Assembly: GCF_022539315.1 (NCBI RefSeq)
Contig: NC_066314.1
Span: forward strand, 46,623,180 to 46,687,179
Direction: 5' to 3'
Source: Serinus canaria
Taxonomy: Eukaryota; Chordata; Aves; Passeriformes; Fringillidae
DNA: 64,000 nt
The translations under genes and the position numbers were made by a program. Below are positions 24,466 through 34,734 of the stretch, piece by piece. Every line of letters begins with the position of its first letter. Position 1 is the first letter of the stretch. The notes beneath the pieces were generated by a model. It did no database searches and was not told the DNA's origin. It saw only the letters and a program-made list of their open reading frames with translations.

Positions 24466-25639
24466 CATGTCTTGTAGCACTGAAATAGAGTATGTTCCTG
24501 AGAAGGATGAGCTACCTCCACCACTGTGCAGGGATTTTTGACAGAAAGCAGTGACAGCTTCTGTGTCTCTCTTAAACCATGGGGTGTGCTTGTGCATTTG
24601 TGTGAAGAGGGGGATTTTAAGGCAGCAGAATGCAATTGCAGAGTATGGAAGCTGTCCAGGAGCTCTAGCCAAATCCTCAGCTAATACGTAGGTGAGCACT
24701 GGGGAGCTCTAAGACACAGCACTGGTGATCCAGTGTGTGACAATCCTCCCTCTGCCTTCCTGGTGGGTCACACCTCTGTAAGTGGTCAGACTTCTGCATG
24801 ACTGGGGATGGCTCTTGGAAGGTTGCAAGCTGTGGTCCTAATATGGGTAGTCAGTCCTGATTAATCACCAAAACATATGGTATTAATCCAAGTGTTTTGG
24901 ACAAAATCCAGGTTTGGGAAATGGCATCACACACTTCTACATTCCCCCTTTTGGGCTTCAAGCAAGTCCAATGACTTTTCCCTTCAGAGCAGTGCCTTGC
25001 TGGGAACAAAAATGGCTCTGTTCCACTCTATTTCCCCCACAGTCCCTGAGTGTCTGCTCCATGCCCACATGGGTGAAATAGATCCCCAGTTCAAGACAGT
25101 GTACCAACCAGGCTGTGTTATGCCCAGTACTGTTCTGCACTGTGGCTGGTGAAACACTGCCCTGTACTGCCCACTGTGATGAGTCTTCCTTATGGCCCAC
25201 CAGGGGTGCTGCTCGCTGACAGACATGAGGCAGGGTTGGCCTTCACTCTCTGGGAAGTGCTGCTCTGCTTTGTCCAAAAGATCTCACAGGAAGTCAGCAT
25301 CCTCAACACATTATGAGCAAGAGCCATGTGAGGATTAAACAGAGCCCTCTGTCCCATAAATCTGTCAGGAACTGACCATTCCCTTCCTCAGCCAGCAGAC
25401 TGCTACAGTGCAGCCCAAAGCTGTTGTGGAACATCTGCACTCCTACACAAACAGAGCTCTCTGGCTCCCTTTGTAGCAGGAACAGAGCTTTCCCTGCCCT
25501 CTGCAGCTGCAGGCCATCATGCATACAGTATGAAGTTTGCATCTCCTCTGCCTTCCTCACTGCTGTATCTCTCCACTTCCAGCTAATTTAATTGACTGCT
25601 CTGGTTATGAGGAATCATGGTGTCTAGGCACCAGGAGTA

Positions 25640-25815
25640 ATACTTAGCATGATATTACCATTTTCACATCCCAAGGCTGTGCAAACATTAACTAACGCTA
25701 ACTCTAATTAGCTGCAACTCACTGGAAAGTAGGTAAGCTTGATATTAACCCCGTTTTTATAGCTGGTGACACTAAGTCTCAGATGGCTCAAGTTACTTGT
25801 CTCTGCTGTTGAGGT
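25640..25815 (+). mobile_element. MIR/CORE-SINE relic (copy 4)
   Basis: AATACTTAGCATGATATTAC, TTTTCACATCCCAAGGCTGT, GCAAACATTAACTAACGC, ACTGGAAAGTAGGTAAGCTT, GATATTAACCCCGTTTTTAT and GACACTAAGTCTCAGATGGC then CAAGTTACTTG follow the amniote MIR order. That order is a CTTAGCACTTTTCATC block, a GCGCTTTACAAACATTAA block, GAGGTAGGTA, TATTATCCCCATTTTA, GAAACTGAGGCAC and AAGTGACTTG. This is the clearest left-plus-core copy in the window. It is non-coding and strongly diverged. Confidence 0.65.
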
Positions 25816-25819
25816 GAGT

Positions 25820-28515
25820 TCAGCTAAAGGCAGGATAAAAATGGGCAAATATGTTTTCCAGGCTGTTTCACCATTCTGAGGGGTATTCTGGCCTTCCAGA
25901 CAGTGTGCATTTGACCCAGAATTCTGAGAGCAGGATGCCTCAGTCCTGCCATGCCACAAGTCCCCCAGAAGCACGTGTGCTATGCTCAACCAGCTGAGAA
26001 CCCCTCCCCTGTCTGGTGGGGTCCTTGCAAGCTGCCATCTCCCCAAGAGCTCCCAGCTGGCAAATACGATGCCGCCAGGGCCCAAGGAGGTTTCCCAAAG
26101 CCATAGTCATGCAGTGCTGTACAGCAGAGACTTCCCCTTTCTCCCATTTTCCCACCTGAAAGTTGTTGAATGAAATGGCAAAAAGACTGCGCTGACAGTG
26201 CTAGAAGTTGTATTATGAGTGGAAAATGATGCTCTGACGTCCTGCCATGGTCCAGTTAGCAAATGCTGGAGAATAAATGCAGTTTCTAAATGCTACAATT
26301 ATTTCTAAACAGAGTATGGGTCTTGTGAAGGGACATTTTATTTTTAGATATTTTGTTCTTCTCCACTAAAATCCAAAGTTATCTAGAATGAGCATTTCAC
26401 ACTTAGGAAAAGAGTCAGAGAAGTCCTTCCTTCTTCCTCTATTCTTGCTCTTCTGCCTCATAGCAGACCTTTCAGCAAGGTCATGAGAACTACTGATGGA
26501 CACCCTGCAAGATTGTTTTAAGAGAGGTTCCCCTTGAGACAACTGCTAACTCATGCAATTAGTTTGTCACAAAATTCCCCCAAGCCACTTCTATTAGTAG
26601 TAGCCCTCACCTTCACACTTCCCTGGTTCACCACACCCTGCTGCTGTAGTTTCCTGCCCAGAGGTGGCTGCGTATTTATTGGGGATGCATCCACTCATGC
26701 TCCCTTCACTGCATTGCTTGGAGAGGAGTCTGAGATTTGAGCTGACCTGTCCCGATACTTGCAGCATGAGAAGTAAGGGTCTCTCTCTTACACACAACCT
26801 GGGAAAGTTTCCCTAATTAGTGTGGCATTTATAAGGACAGAAAGGTTGGGAAAATATCACAGTTAAAGTGATTGGTGAAAATATCTTTGTCCAATGAAAG
26901 GAGTAGGTGGGAAAAGGGGTCAAGGGTAGCAGTGACTGAAGGTGTTTATTCCTGAGTGGAACAGAATGCCGCTGTGCAGTCTTCTTCATTTGTACCATTT
27001 TGCTACCATATAAAATCCAGATGCGTGCAGCTCTGGGACATGGTGGGCAGTTTTGATCCCTGCTTCCCAGGAGGGCAGCATGGAGTCACAGAAGGCATGG
27101 AGAAGAGCAGCTAAAATGGCCAAGGGTTGGGGCAACCACTGTGGAAAGAGAGGGCAAAATGGCTGTGTCATTGCTTTGAGAGGAAAATGTTAGGAATCTC
27201 TACAGACTCCCCCAGTCTGGTAGGAAAGGTGACAACTGAGCTGCTGCTCACCACTTGCCATGGTGCTGGGGGGGTGCACAGTGAAGGCAGGTGTCCAGTC
27301 TTGGTAAACCAGCGGCCGTCTCCAACCCAGTCATGCCTCGGTGTACACAGTGGGCAGACAGCAGAACAGGCAGGATCCAGGCACCCTTCAAGCACTGACT
27401 CATTTTGCAGCCACCAAACTGCTCCAGTGTTAGCTACAGTCGTAGCCTCACACAGCAGGACTTGTGCTGGAAGCCAACAGAGCTGTAGCTGAGGAGGAGG
27501 AAGAAAGAAGCCATTTCACATTCAGGTGGTGTCCCTGCAGTCTCTGTGAAAATGGGGTGGGGGGAAAGGTGCGCCGGGGCTTCAGGGGCTGCTGTTACCC
27601 AGGCACCCTGGGGTGCTTAAGGACAGAAGGAAAGACGAAATTGCAGTCACTTCCATTGTTCCTGGGAAGATGAGCTTTTGGGTCCTGCCACAAGCCACCT
27701 GTCAACTGAGATGAAGGCTTTGCTTGTTGTTACTGCACTAGCCCAACCGTTCTTTCCTCACTAAATATATTCAATAAGCACTGCTCAATCTGACAGATGT
27801 CTTGCAGCTCGCACATGAGTTAGAGCCAGAATTTACAGGGAAATGAAGACAAAGAAGGATTTATATAATCTGTAGAGTTTCTCTCCATTCATAGCCTGCC
27901 TTCTTAATATTCCCTGCATACCTTTGCCTCAGGACTACAGCCCTTCATCAGGGTTTTTTCATTCAATATCATATGTATAGTCTTTGATGGCAGAAGACAT
28001 CATATGTAGGAACAGGTGGTAGAGAAAGAAAGAAGCAGAGGAGGAGAGAAAATTAGCCCTCCTTCAGTTGCATTCTTTATGGAGAGGAAAGCAGTGTCAA
28101 ATTGAGGAGCTTTAAGAATTAATTTAACCACAGGCTTTGGAGCACACACACCTACCTTCACAAAGCTGCCTGTGAATAATCCGTATTTCTTTTGCAGAGC
28201 ATCTTCTGGGTTTAGCTCACACTGACTCCTTTGCTAGGAACTGGAGTGCTCTACTCTTGCACGAATCTCAGCTAATGCAGCAGAGTTGAATGAGAGACCT
28301 TATCAGGGGAGATGATTTTATTCTAAACCCCTGCTTTCATTAACACGCATTCTTTCATGTCCGCATTTTCTCAGGCACCAGCAGATGTGTGCCAGAGTGC
28401 TCCAGCTAGGACTCTTTCCAAAGACGGGGGCAGGGGGCGTGATATAATGTGTCACCACATCTCTAGAGTTCATCTCAGGCAGGTGGCCAGGCTGGGTTTG
28501 GATCTGTCTTTTGTT
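25820..28515. other. Unique non-coding stretch without a recognisable gene
   Basis: I see no exon or recognisable repeat. Sequence near 27060-27130 (GAAGGCATGGAGAAGAGCAG, then CTAAAATGGCCAAGG) faintly recalls the GAAGAGGGCAACAAAGATGA part of CR1 but is too weak to call. A GGGGGCAGGGGGCG run near 28425-28439 has only a partial CTCF-like match. Confidence 0.45.
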
Positions 28516-28519
28516 CACT

Positions 28520-28738
28520 TTAAGAATTCACACTGGTTGTGATCTCTTGTCTCCTCACCTGGTTCCACCTTTCAAAATTATTAGGAAAGATTCTCTTTAG
28601 TTGCCTTACCTGTATATCTTTAATGGTTCGAGGCTTGTCCTTTACCTTACCTCTTAATGGCTTCCGTCTGTCTTCAGCATCATTCCCAGTCTGGGTGTTT
28701 TGAGAAGCTGCAAGATGTGGTGTGATCTTGATGATCTT
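28520..28738 (-). other. Unassigned coding-like open frame (72 codons, no ATG)
   Basis: On the minus strand the frame beginning just after a TAG at 28741-28739 stays open for 72 codons to a TAA at 28522-28520. The peptide is polar and basic, with segments such as GNDAEDRRKPLRGK, KVKDKPRTIKDIQ and FPNNFERWNQVRR. It has no methionine. Three donor-like sites lie in it on the same strand: AAGAG|GTAAGG (near 28648), ATACAG|GTAAGGC (exon end 28610) and ACCAG|GTGAGGAG (near 28555). If CTAG|AAG at 28738 is an acceptor and 28610 the donor, the exon would be 129 bp with phase 0 at both ends. The acceptor lacks a strong pyrimidine tract. I do not recognise the family. It could be a real exon, a decayed retroelement or chance. 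Confidence 0.25.
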
Positions 28739-28744
28739 CTAGCT

Positions 28745-28910
28745 TAGGTGTGATCAACAGCTGTCATTCCTGTTCGTCTGCAATGTCCTCTGGTGCTGCT
28801 CATGCCATTCCCATTCAACTCTCAGTGTTTCTGTTGGATCTCTACAGTATCTCTGGCTGAGGCATAGTCAGCCCACACACCTTCCATCACTATGCCTGGA
28901 AGATCCTATC
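28745..28910 (-). other. Coding-like debris upstream of the 28.5 kb frame
   Basis: On the minus strand, directly 5' of the previous entry, another frame gives a sensible-looking peptide starting near 28905 (DLPGIVMEGVWADYASARD) and broken by a stop after about 35 codons. A second open stretch in the same frame follows (NGNGMSSTRGHCRRTGMTAV). A coding-like texture that shifts frame and contains stops fits an old decayed coding sequence, such as a retrotransposon or processed copy. I see no catalytic motif and cannot name the source. Confidence 0.18.
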
Positions 28911-29929
28911 ATAGAAGACAGACATTTTAAATGCATGGCATATTTAGCTGAAGTCAAGCTGCTTCACTCATTGGTGGTTCTTGTGTCTGTAAGAAGCATG
29001 TTCTGACTGCACAGTAACCTGCTACAAAGTTCATCAACATGACTTCAGTTAGCAAGAGACACGTGGATGTGTAGAAAACCTGTCCCGTGGCTGACCAGTG
29101 TCAAATCTGGACTACAGGCCAGAGTAATTTGGAAGAGGGGAGGGGCAAGGGCGGAAAGGGTAAATCCATATTTGGGCAAGTAAAAAAATAACCTGACAGG
29201 TTGACTTTTTTCCTGTTTGGACAGTTGGGCTGAGCCCTGGCAGAGTAAGATATCTTGCTAGTGAGGCTGGGAAAGATTTCTGGTGAGTTCAGTTTCCCAG
29301 AACTGCATCATTTTTGTCGTTTGCCACTCAGGTCCCCTGGGCTTAATCAGAGCTCCATTCCCCAGAGTGGTGTCCCAGCAGGCATCCAGTAGCTTCTCAT
29401 TACAGATAAATTCAGGATCGTGCTGTGAGGGACTAAACAAGGTGCATATTTACTGACGTACTTGGGTGCCTGGGAGTTTCTGAAGAGATCAGTATGACCC
29501 TGGCAGGCACCTACATACTGTTGTAAATCTTCTCCCAAGGACTTACCCTGCCCACAGTAGAAACAGAGAGCAGGAATGAGATCACCACAGCTTCTTTCCA
29601 CCCCTGGACCCTATCCAATAGCTGGAGCTATGCTGGCAGCCATGGCAGTGTGGCAGTGAGACCACTGACTTCAGGAAAGATGGTTTTATTCCTCCACTCC
29701 TTAGGACAGGTGCCTAACAGACCAGGATATCTGGGAAAAATTTACTTGTATTGGATTTGGGTCCTTAAGTAGAGTCTCACATTGATGTCTGCACCACCTC
29801 CCCAGAGCTGCCATGTGCTGCACACAGCTCCTCTCCCTGAACACAGAGCTCCCTGTGCTCAGCCCCCAGCACTTCCCAGCAATTCAAAATACAGAACCAG
29901 ACCTGGACTGAAACTTGTGGTAGTTGTAT

Positions 29930-30054
29930 GCAAGAGATTTTTAGAAAAATATGCTATCAAATGTGAATGTGATGGTTTACCACTTGCAGATGATATTGCT
30001 TGTATTTTAGCAGAGAAAAAAGTCACTGTGGCAATGCTTCAGAATTGCAGATAA
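29930..30054 (+). other. Unassigned coding-like tail ending at TAA
   Basis: The last 40 or so codons before TAA at 30052-30054 read like a real protein (EKYAIKCECDGLPLADDI, AEKKVTVAMLQNC), with codon choices unlike the GC-richer sequence just upstream. The ADDI-x(4)-AEKK-x(4)-MLQ pattern superficially recalls the F/YADD region of LINE reverse transcriptases. However, no other RT motif is present, the first residue of the FADD/YADD box is L, and the frame stops at once. It may be a decayed LINE or processed fragment, or chance. Confidence 0.15.
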
Positions 30055-30059
30055 TGTTG

Positions 30060-33000
30060 ATGGATTTGTGTTTAGTTTATTATTATTACTGGGTTTTTTT
30101 CAGATAGTTAAGGCTGCGGTGTCTATAAGATAGTAAGGTGAAGTAAGTCAGGTCACTGACTCTGCCTGAGCAAGATCTAAATGGCCCCTTAAGTTTCTTC
30201 CAGCCTGAATCTACGGGTTTGCCCCCAAAACGTAGTGGCTGTTTTCAGTTTCAGATGAATTACTCTCTGAATACTGAATTTGTCACATGCATGAGAGAGT
30301 AATTTATTTCTTTCTTTGGAGAAGCAATCCCTAAAAAAAAATTTCAAGCATCTTACTCAAAATGACGTTAAACCTGAAAGACACATAGGGGAACACACAT
30401 GAGAAAGGAGCTTAGATTCACAAACAAAAATAAATCAAAACCAGCAGTACCCAGGAACTTAAAGCAGTTTTGAGACTTTTTATAGAGTTGAGAACAAGTT
30501 AGCTCCCTTGTAATTACTAGAATGATAGGAGATGGCTGAAATGGATCAAATACAATGCAGCTCTTTTGTAGGCAGTGAGCCTTTATCACTCCACCTACTC
30601 TCTCTGTTCACCATCACTGAGAGGAAAGATATGGATTTTCTGTAGATAAGAAGAAGGAGTAACATTAGGAAACAGGGGATATGAATAAAAAGTCTGAAAT
30701 AATTACATTTACAGCTAAGATCTCCTGCGAAGTATAGCAATGCAGAACTGATATTATTTGGACTATCCTAACCTCAGTCAATGAGGAGCTTTGAGCAGGT
30801 GTCCTGTTCTGTATAGGAATAAATCAGAGCAGCTGTGGCATTGAGGCTGCTGCCTGCTTATCACAGTCAGTCACAAAAGCATTGCTCAGTTTAGGGTCTG
30901 CAGGATGCTTCACCAAACTATAACAAACTTATGACCCATATTATGCCACCGCTGTAAAGTGGCATTAGAAGAGGTTAGACAGAGCATAAGTGCTGTCACT
31001 GTTGTGGATTTCTGCATTAAATTGTAATTTGTTAAACACAATTCCCAGGTGATCCTAGGAGGCAACATGCTTGCTTCCTCAGGAAGGCCTAAAAAGGGTT
31101 CAGACATCTAGCAGGAAAATGAATAAGCTCAGCAAATATCTTGAGCATGTAAGCAGAACACATCAAAGGTACGTGAAACTCTGCAGCTTTGTGATCTGCA
31201 TCCTGTCTTGAGCTATGACTGTCTCCAGAGATGTAGAGAAAGATGGAAAAGGAAGAAAATTCGGAAGGCGGCAGAAGTTGAGCTTTTGTAAGTCCTGACA
31301 ACTGCAGAAACACTGAATATAAGCCTGACACAAAATAAATATAACAGAAACAGAGACTGAGTTCCCTCCCATTTGATAAAACAATGGACTATATAGTTCA
31401 GTACTCATATTTCAAAGCTATTTCCTCTCTTCAGAAATGCACCTCTTTAGTTACAGATATGCTTATCAAGTTTCTAACATAATACTGAGCAGGGTTCAAA
31501 CATTTCAGTGGTGAAGGTAAGACTAGAGGTAAAATGAGCCCTGGATCTTGACTGGATACCTTGCCAAAGATCCAGAAGGCTAGATATGATTTCAACAGTG
31601 CGGAATCAGAATATTGCATGCACCTTTTAGTCACCCCACCTTGGTTACAGAATATGTCACCCAGTTGTGGAGAGATGTTACTTTTCTAGCATAGCTTCAT
31701 ATCCACACAAATTAATCCCAAATTCATGTTGCAAATGGTGTCTCCAACCCTGAAGTAGTGATCAGTAGAATGGCAGCAGCACTACACAGACTGCCAGGGT
31801 GTTGAGCATTTTAGGACAAAGAGATTCTGGACATTAGAATGGGACAAACTCTTCCTGGAACAGCAGATACAGTGGGCTCTTCAATATCCACTCAGAACAA
31901 AGCAGCTCTGCTTTTACACTTCACTTGGAAGGTAGAATACATAACCCGAAAATGAAAGCTGAAAGCATCTGAGATTCCAGGAAGAATGATATTTTCCAAA
32001 ACTAGATGTAGTCTGCTATGCTAACTATGCACTTGCTCAGACTGAACTTGCAATTTAAATAAGTTGAAATGGGCTAAGAACTGGGACAGGGAAAGAAAAA
32101 AAGAAACCAGGAAACCAGTCTCCAGCCTGTTTTTCCTGTCTTTGGACAGCATCCAGCACTGAAGGACTCTAATCTGGATTGTTAGACTTTGTTCCCCAGG
32201 CCTTGGACCATTACCATTCTGGTAAAAATCCCAAACAGCGTAGCAATAGCCAAGTGCTACTGCAAAGAAGAGGTGAGATAAACAGCAAGTAATGTTACCT
32301 GGAATTTGTCAGAGGAATTAACCTCTACAGCCCTGAAAAAAAACATTAGGGTGTCTGCTCACATCTTTTCCAGAACTGCAGTGGCCCAAGCTCAGGTGAT
32401 CACTGTGTGCCCACCATAGGATGGCTACCCACTCAATTTTCCTTGAAAGGTCCACATCCATGCATTGATCAGGACAGATCTCCCTCTTTTACATACACAA
32501 CAAGTCAGAAAGCCACATCTCTTTGCCAGGGACACTGGAACTTTCAAAATATTAGGGGGCACAGATGTGCACAGGGAGAAATGCTGGGAAAGAGAATTTA
32601 AGCAAAATAATTAAAGTCTATATGACTGGTTTTGGGTGATGGAAAGAATGAAAAGGGATTCCCATATGGGGATTTGTTGTCATTTCAAGGTATGTAGTGT
32701 ATGCCAAGGCTGGAAAAGAGTGAGGCTTATTGCAGCTCCCATGTACTCAATGATCAGCTGTGGAGAAAAATTAATGGCACAACAAGGGGATTCTCCTCTG
32801 CCTGCGGATTTTGTGGGCTCCAAACCTCTCTGAAAAATTAACAAAAAAAGTTTAAAGAGATTGGCTATCAAAGCTGAGCAGGGAAAGGTTTTTGACTCAC
32901 ATAAAGTATTAGCTGCAGATTTGCACAGCAGCCTATTGTGCTCTTTGGGAGTACCACTGGGCAAGGAGAAAAAATTCTGTTCTGGAGTTGATTTAAATAT

Positions 33001-33975
33001 TTAAAATTCTATTGGAGGCAGAATTTCCAATTTGGGACAAACCCTCAATTTTCACAGGAAGACAGGTCTTCTTAGCTTTGAGCAAGCCAACCAGTAGGCT
33101 GCCAATAGGCCAAGAAAGCCTATCTCTGTACGAGTGAAAGGTGATTTGCTGCTCAGGTGGGCACAAGAGGAGAAAGGGATATCTCCCAGAGAGGCCAGGA
33201 ACCAGACAAACTATACACCTGACCTGGCAGGCAGCCTCCATGAGAACACCCATTAACATCAAAACTGCTCCATCGTCCTCCAAACCAAAAGATTGTGAAA
33301 GCAGAGAAACCAGTCTGACACAGCAGGACTTTTTTGGGTAGTAAGGACCTGCTGAGGAAGGAAGCCTCATAACCCTGCCCATTGAAATTTTCTGAGCACT
33401 GGCTGGGGCATAAGAAGTCCAATATGTGTCTAGGAAAAATCAAATGTTCTCTCTGACACAACAAGCTGGTTCAATCCCATTTCAAATAGCTCGAGCAACT
33501 GAGCATTCCTGGTCGTCCATTTATGTGACCCATTTTCTAATGGTGGCCAAGGGGTTCTGGCAGCACTATAAACTGCAGTAAAAATTAAAAGGCCTCCCTA
33601 TCCTCAGCCTCTCAATGGCCATGAGCATTCTATAAAATTTTAGATAGATTAAATTAGATAGACAGTATGAAGAACAAGTTAATTGTTGGTGTCAGCCAGG
33701 ATGATACAGGTCATTGCTTAATTAACCAGTAAGTCACCACAAGCAGCAGATCTTGCCCCTTATAATTGTTGTAATAGATGGGGGAAAGTTGTCCTGAGGG
33801 GCTACCAGAGAGCATACAGAAGTACTAGCACAGCCCCTCTCCCTCTTGATGTTGCACTTGCCTGGGTGGTGGACAAAACAAGGAGCTAAAAGCCCCTTCT
33901 GTGAGCACAGCCCACCCAAGAAGGAGGCCTGGAGACACCACCAGATGAGGCTGGAAGCACTTCCCCATCACAGCA
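30060..33975. other. Unique AT-leaning non-coding stretch
   Basis: No gene is recognisable. Near 30195-30225, GGCCCCTTAAGTTTCTTCCAG and CCTGAATCTACGG weakly resemble the plus-strand 3' end of CR1 (GGTCCCTTCCAGCCTGAAT...), but only about 35 bp compare, so no element is called. The remaining sequence shows no repeats that I recognise. Confidence 0.45.
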
Positions 33976-33979
33976 GTAG

Positions 33980-34278
33980 GGACACTGGTGCTGCAAAGAG
34001 CATGCCGAGGGGAGCACAGCGCTGGCCCAACATTTCTCTCCCCACCTTTCTCATCTGGGCCAGCCGTGGTGCTGGGCTCCTCTGGCACAGCTGAAGGCTG
34101 CAATTCTGTTTTGGGTCACAGGTAGGGTTTTGAGAGCCATAAAAACTAGAGGTCCAGGAACACTGCTGCAGCAAAAGACATGCCAAGGGGAGCACAGCAC
34201 TGCAGCTAACACTGCTCCCTCCCCATCTTCCTCATCTGGGCTACTCACAGTGTTGGTGACCACAGCCTCAGCCATGGC
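33980..34278 (+). repeat. Diverged duplication with 178-bp offset
   Basis: A block of about 120 bp at 33980-34100 recurs at 34158-34278. Shared landmarks include GCTGCAAAGAGCATGCCGAG against GCAGCAAAAGACATGCCAAG, GGGGAGCACAGCGCTG against GGGGAGCACAGCACTG, and CCCCACCTTTCTCATCTGGG against CCCCATCTTCCTCATCTGGG. The intervening roughly 58 bp are not obviously repeated. The copies differ by many substitutions, so the duplication is old. The second copy ends just before a CR1 element. It could be an unrecognised LTR or satellite fragment. Confidence 0.75.
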
Positions 34279-34302
34279 TGCCATAGAGTTTCAGGTAAGA
34301 AA

Positions 34303-34725
34303 AACTGGAGATGTTTAGCCTGGAGAAAAGTAAGCTCAGGGAAGACCTTATCACTCTCTACAACTATCTGAAAGGAGGTTGTAGCCAGGTGGGAGTCAGT
34401 CTTTTCTCCCAAGTAACAAGCGAAGGGCAAGAGGAAACACCCTCAAGTTGTGTCAGAAGATGTTTAGATTGGAATTTTTTTGTTGTTGTTGTTATATTAG
34501 GAGAAATTTCTTCACCAACAGAGAAGTCAAGCATTGTCACAGCTTGCCTAGAAAAGTGGTGGAGTCGCAACCCCTGGAGGCATTTATAAAACATATGGAT
34601 GAGGCACTTGAACTTCCTTGGTTTAGTGGTGGACTTGGTAGTACTGAGTTAACAGCTGGACTTATCTAAAAGGTCCTTTCCAATCTAAATGAGTCAGTGA
34701 TTCTGGATTCTATGATTCCTAATAG
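34303..34725 (+). mobile_element. CR1 LINE 3' portion, 5' truncated
   Basis: Plus-strand CR1 3' end in the expected order: GGAGATGTTTAGCCTGGAG, CTCTCTACAACTATCTGAAA, GGAGGTTGTAGCCAGGTGGG, CTCCCAAGTAACAAGCG, TTTAGATTGG, AGAAATTTCTTCACC, GTGGTGGAGTCGCAACCC, TTTAGTGGTGGACTTGG, AAAGGTCCTTTCCAATCTAA, ending GATTCTGGATTCTATGATTC. This is about 420 bp of the end of ORF2 plus 3' UTR. A T-rich/(TTG)n insertion interrupts it at about 34474-34493. There is no intact coding sequence. The terminal ATTCTATGATTC octamer repeats fix the orientation. Confidence 0.93.
34474..34494 (+). repeat. T-run plus (TTG)n insertion inside CR1
   Basis: A run of seven T residues followed by GTTGTTGTTGTTAT sits where the CR1 consensus continues TTGGATATTAGGA. 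It is a post-insertion microsatellite that split the element. Confidence 0.8.
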
Positions 34726-34734
34726 CTTCTCCCC

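Noticed and set aside
27060..27135. Possible CR1 body fragment (GAAGGCATGGAGAAGAGCAG)
   Set aside because: Only a short, weak resemblance with no ordered second landmark.
28425..28440. GGGGGCAGGGGGCG as a CTCF site
   Set aside because: It matches the AGGGGGCG centre only; the first three positions of the core do not fit.
29347..29601. Minus-strand frame with CFYCGQ, resembling a gag zinc knuckle
   Set aside because: Only the first CxxC half is present. The expected GxxGH and final C do not follow at the right spacing, and no LTR, protease or pol motif is nearby. No endogenous retrovirus is called.
30190..30230. Possible plus-strand CR1 3' end (TTCTTCCAGCCTGAATCTAC)
   Set aside because: Only about 35 bp are comparable and the terminal ATTCTATGA octamer is missing.
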